6,389 nucleotides of DNA, from assembly GCA_964483805.1 (NCBI GenBank), contig CAZADH010000326.1:1-6389 (forward strand), read 5' to 3'. Of the stretch, positions 4,686-6,389 are shown piece by piece. Source of the stretch: CAZADH01 sp964483805. GTDB lineage: Bacteria; Muiribacteriota; Ozemobacteria; Ozemobacterales; Ozemobacteraceae. The notes under the pieces were generated by a model, which was given only the letters and a program-made list of their open reading frames with translations, was not told where the DNA came from and searched no databases. The number at the start of each line of letters is the position of its first letter. Position 1 is the first letter of the stretch. A program made the translations under genes and the position numbers.

Positions 4686-6227
4686 ATGCCTACCCCCGTC
4701 TCTGAGATTCTGCCACCCCGCACCAGTTCGGCGCACGATCGCATCATCGCTCTGGGGCTGGCACTGGTCGTCTTCGCCTGGCACCAGTGGCTGGGCGGAT
4801 TTATTGATCCTCAGTCGACCATCGATGCCCAGTATTACCACATCATCGCGCAACGCCTGCTTGCCGGAGCTGGTTTTTCGGAACCGTTCATCTGGCAACA
4901 GTTGCGCGAGTATCCCAGCGTGGTCCATGCGATCGATTACTGGCAGCCCTTCGGCATCTGCCTGTTCGCCGGCGCGGCACGCTTGCTGGGAACCGCGTGG
5001 GGTCCGACTGCGCTCAACCATATTCTGTGGGGATGGCTGACCAGCGCGGTGTACCGCGTGGCCCGTCGACAGGAGGCCGCGCGCCCAGAAGCGCTGGCCG
5101 GCGCGTTGTTGTTGGGCTTTGGCGGCAAGGCCGCCTTCTATCTGAGCACGACCGACAATGTCGCCTTCTACGCGGTCTTCGGCTTCATCGTGTTCGAACT
5201 GGTCATGGCCGACAACCTCGACGGGCGGCACGCCGCCGGCATCGGTGCGGTCACCGCACTCATGACCCTCACGCGTGCCGAGGGGCCGCTGTTTCTCGTG
5301 CTCGCGCTGGCGGCGACCCTCGGTCGTGCCGGCAAACCCTGGCGTTTCGCGATGGGAGCCGTCGTGGCCTTTGCCCTGGTTTTGTCGCCGTGGATCATCC
5401 GCAACCAATTGGAACTCGGCCGACCGTGGCCCGACCAGCACCGCGCTCTCTTCATGAAGCAATATAACGAAATGTTCGACGGTGACCGCCGCCCCACCCT
5501 CGACACGTTGTGCGAACACGGTCTCACCCCGGTGATCCTCGCGAAGGCCACGGCCTGGCGACACCTCTTCGCCGAGTTCTTTCTGCTGCCGGCGGCGTTG
5601 ATCCCGGTGGTGTGGTTGTTTGCCGGTCTCTGGACCCAACCACCCCGGCGTGCACGCACGCTGCTGCTGGCCTTGATCGCATGCTGGGTCGTCAGCGGCT
5701 GGGTGTTCACGACGCAGAGCGCGCGCGGCACCGCATTTCACATGGTGGCCGCGCTTCTGCCCCATTGCGCCCTGTGTGTCATACACGGTATTGCTGCCGG
5801 CTGTGGCGCCTGGGAGCGGTGGCGCGGGCTTGCCCCACGGGCGCTGGTCACCGGGATGGCAGCACTGACCGCAGTGTGGTGCCTGGTCTTTTCGCTGGCG
5901 ACGACCCTGCACCACCGCGACCTCTACGCCGGCGAGACCGGGCGTTATCGGACGATCCTGACCGGGATGACCTCGGCCTCGGCCTCCGTGGTACTGTCGT
6001 TCGAGCCGATTCCAGTGGCGCATTTTTCGGGGTGCCGGGGGGTCGTCCTGCCGGTGGCGACGCTCACCCGCGTGCTGCCGCTGGCGCGGCGACATCAGGC
6101 GTCGCACATCCTGTTCGACGCACACCTGGTACCGGGTTTGGCCTCAGACAGCTTCGCTCCGTGGTACGTACCGATCGCCAGCGCGCAGGGATTAACGCTG
6201 TTCACCCGCTCCGCTACGGCCTGGTGA
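4686..6227 (+). CDS. GT-C-fold membrane glycosyltransferase-like protein (GT39/ArnT-like class)
   Basis: The product has 513 residues from the chosen ATG. After a short polar N-terminus comes a first helix (about 20-40), then a loop with IDAQYYHIIAQRLLAGAGF (D47) and YWQPFG (85-90). This is the layout of GT-C enzymes that take sugars from polyprenyl-phosphate donors outside the inner membrane. Further hydrophobic segments carry LTRAEGPLFLVL (195-206) and SPWIIRNQLELGRPW (234-248), the latter a very common GT-C family signature. The C-terminal part (about 410-513) is less hydrophobic and probably periplasmic. Substrate and acceptor cannot be read from sequence. Start choice: in-frame ATGs at 4674 and 4677 and a TTG at 4482 exist, but none has a good Shine-Dalgarno. 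The first two overlap the candidate -10, and the TTG frame would cross the sigma-54 promoter. An ATG at 4581 with GGAAAG nearby is a weaker alternative. The 3' end overlaps the convergent aminotransferase gene by 14 bases. Confidence 0.85.
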   Translation: MPTPVSEILPPRTSSAHDRIIALGLALVVFAWHQWLGGFIDPQSTIDAQYYHIIAQRLLAGAGFSEPFIWQQLREYPSVVHAIDYWQPFGICLFAGAARLLGTAWGPTALNHILWGWLTSAVYRVARRQEAARPEALAGALLLGFGGKAAFYLSTTDNVAFYAVFGFIVFELVMADNLDGRHAAGIGAVTALMTLTRAEGPLFLVLALAATLGRAGKPWRFAMGAVVAFALVLSPWIIRNQLELGRPWPDQHRALFMKQYNEMFDGDRRPTLDTLCEHGLTPVILAKATAWRHLFAEFFLLPAALIPVVWLFAGLWTQPPRRARTLLLALIACWVVSGWVFTTQSARGTAFHMVAALLPHCALCVIHGIAAGCGAWERWRGLAPRALVTGMAALTAVWCLVFSLATTLHHRDLYAGETGRYRTILTGMTSASASVVLSFEPIPVAHFSGCRGVVLPVATLTRVLPLARRHQASHILFDAHLVPGLASDSFAPWYVPIASAQGLTLFTRSATAW

Positions 6228-6389
6228 CCTCGAGAACGCGCGCCATCTCGTCAACGGTGTTGGCCGCGTGGGGAGCGAAGCGCACCCCTTCACCGCGCAG
6301 GGTACAGCCGATGCCGGCCGCGAGCAGACGCGCATGCCAATCGCCGACCGCGCCGTCACGGGGTGCCGCCGCAAGAATGGCCGAACGCC
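6214..6389 (-). CDS. Class V aminotransferase-type PLP enzyme, C-terminal end (partial)
   Basis: On the minus strand the frame ending in TAG at 6216-6214 is open to the window edge and encodes 57 residues. These contain CTLRGEGVRFAPHAANTVDE followed by MARVLEV. That is the typical close of class V aminotransferases (cysteine desulfurase, isopenicillin-N-epimerase-like and kynureninase-like proteins): a small-domain strand ending in a G.(V/I)R(F/I)(S/A)PH..NT..E(I/M)..(L/V)L motif. In this family the arginine of the VRF element usually contacts the substrate carboxylate. The PLP-binding lysine would lie upstream, outside the window. Which reaction it catalyses cannot be said from the tail alone. 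Its last 14 bases overlap the end of the GT-C gene in antisense, so the two genes converge without a spacer. A longer open frame on the same strand (6192-6374) gives a low-complexity Arg/Ser/Ala product and is its shadow. Confidence 0.75.
   Translation of the reverse strand, partial: RSAILAAAPRDGAVGDWHARLLAAGIGCTLRGEGVRFAPHAANTVDEMARVLEVTRP

Noticed and set aside
4629..6125. 498-codon open frame on the minus strand
   Set aside because: It is antisense to the GT-C gene, Gln/Arg/Gly-rich without domains or hydrophobic pattern, and crosses the divergent control region.

Overview
The window is a GC-rich, tightly packed stretch of a bacterial chromosome, almost certainly from a Gram-negative organism. 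The signs are Shine-Dalgarno-led genes, a textbook sigma-54 promoter, Flp (type IVb) prepilins, polytopic membrane proteins of the lipid-linked glycosyltransferase (GT-C) type and a modular extracellular beta-helix protein. A proteobacterium or a related delta-type lineage fits, but no phylogenetic marker gene is present and I cannot name the taxon.

Layout, left to right. (1) 3-1865, plus: the 3' part of a large secreted surface protein with a carboxypeptidase-regulatory-like domain, two fibronectin type III domains and a right-handed parallel beta-helix; it runs off the left edge. (2) 1862-3610, minus: a polytopic membrane protein of the PTPS-related / YfhO-like, GT-C-type class. Its stop codon overlaps that of gene 1 in the four bases CTAA. 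(3) 3787-4008, minus: a Flp pilin with a long leader and a GTG start. (4) 4275-4457, minus: a second, compact Flp pilin with a strong ribosome binding site, its own intrinsic terminator (4221-4255) and a perfect-core -24/-12 promoter (4509-4523). (5) 4686-6227, plus: a GT-C-fold membrane glycosyltransferase-like protein, divergent from the pilins and possibly read from a leaderless transcript. (6) 6214-6389, minus: the last 57 residues of a class V aminotransferase-type PLP enzyme, overlapping the 3' end of gene 5 by 14 bases and running off the right edge.

The core is the divergent control region 4458-4685. It holds the sigma-54 promoter facing left, a candidate extended -10 promoter facing right, a TTGCCAC-N4-GTGGCAA palindrome, and three copies of a GC(A/G)GTACCG(A/G) element. 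The simplest reading is that the more strongly expressed Flp pilin is driven by RpoN with an enhancer-binding activator acting from upstream. The second pilin and the membrane protein lie downstream on the same strand, beyond the terminator.

No tad/rcp assembly gene (ATPase, prepilin peptidase, secretin) lies in the window. Any link of the two GT-C-type proteins and the beta-helix protein to pilus modification or surface polysaccharide is inference from proximity. No RNA gene, CRISPR array or insertion sequence was seen. No stretch longer than about 270 bases lacks a gene.
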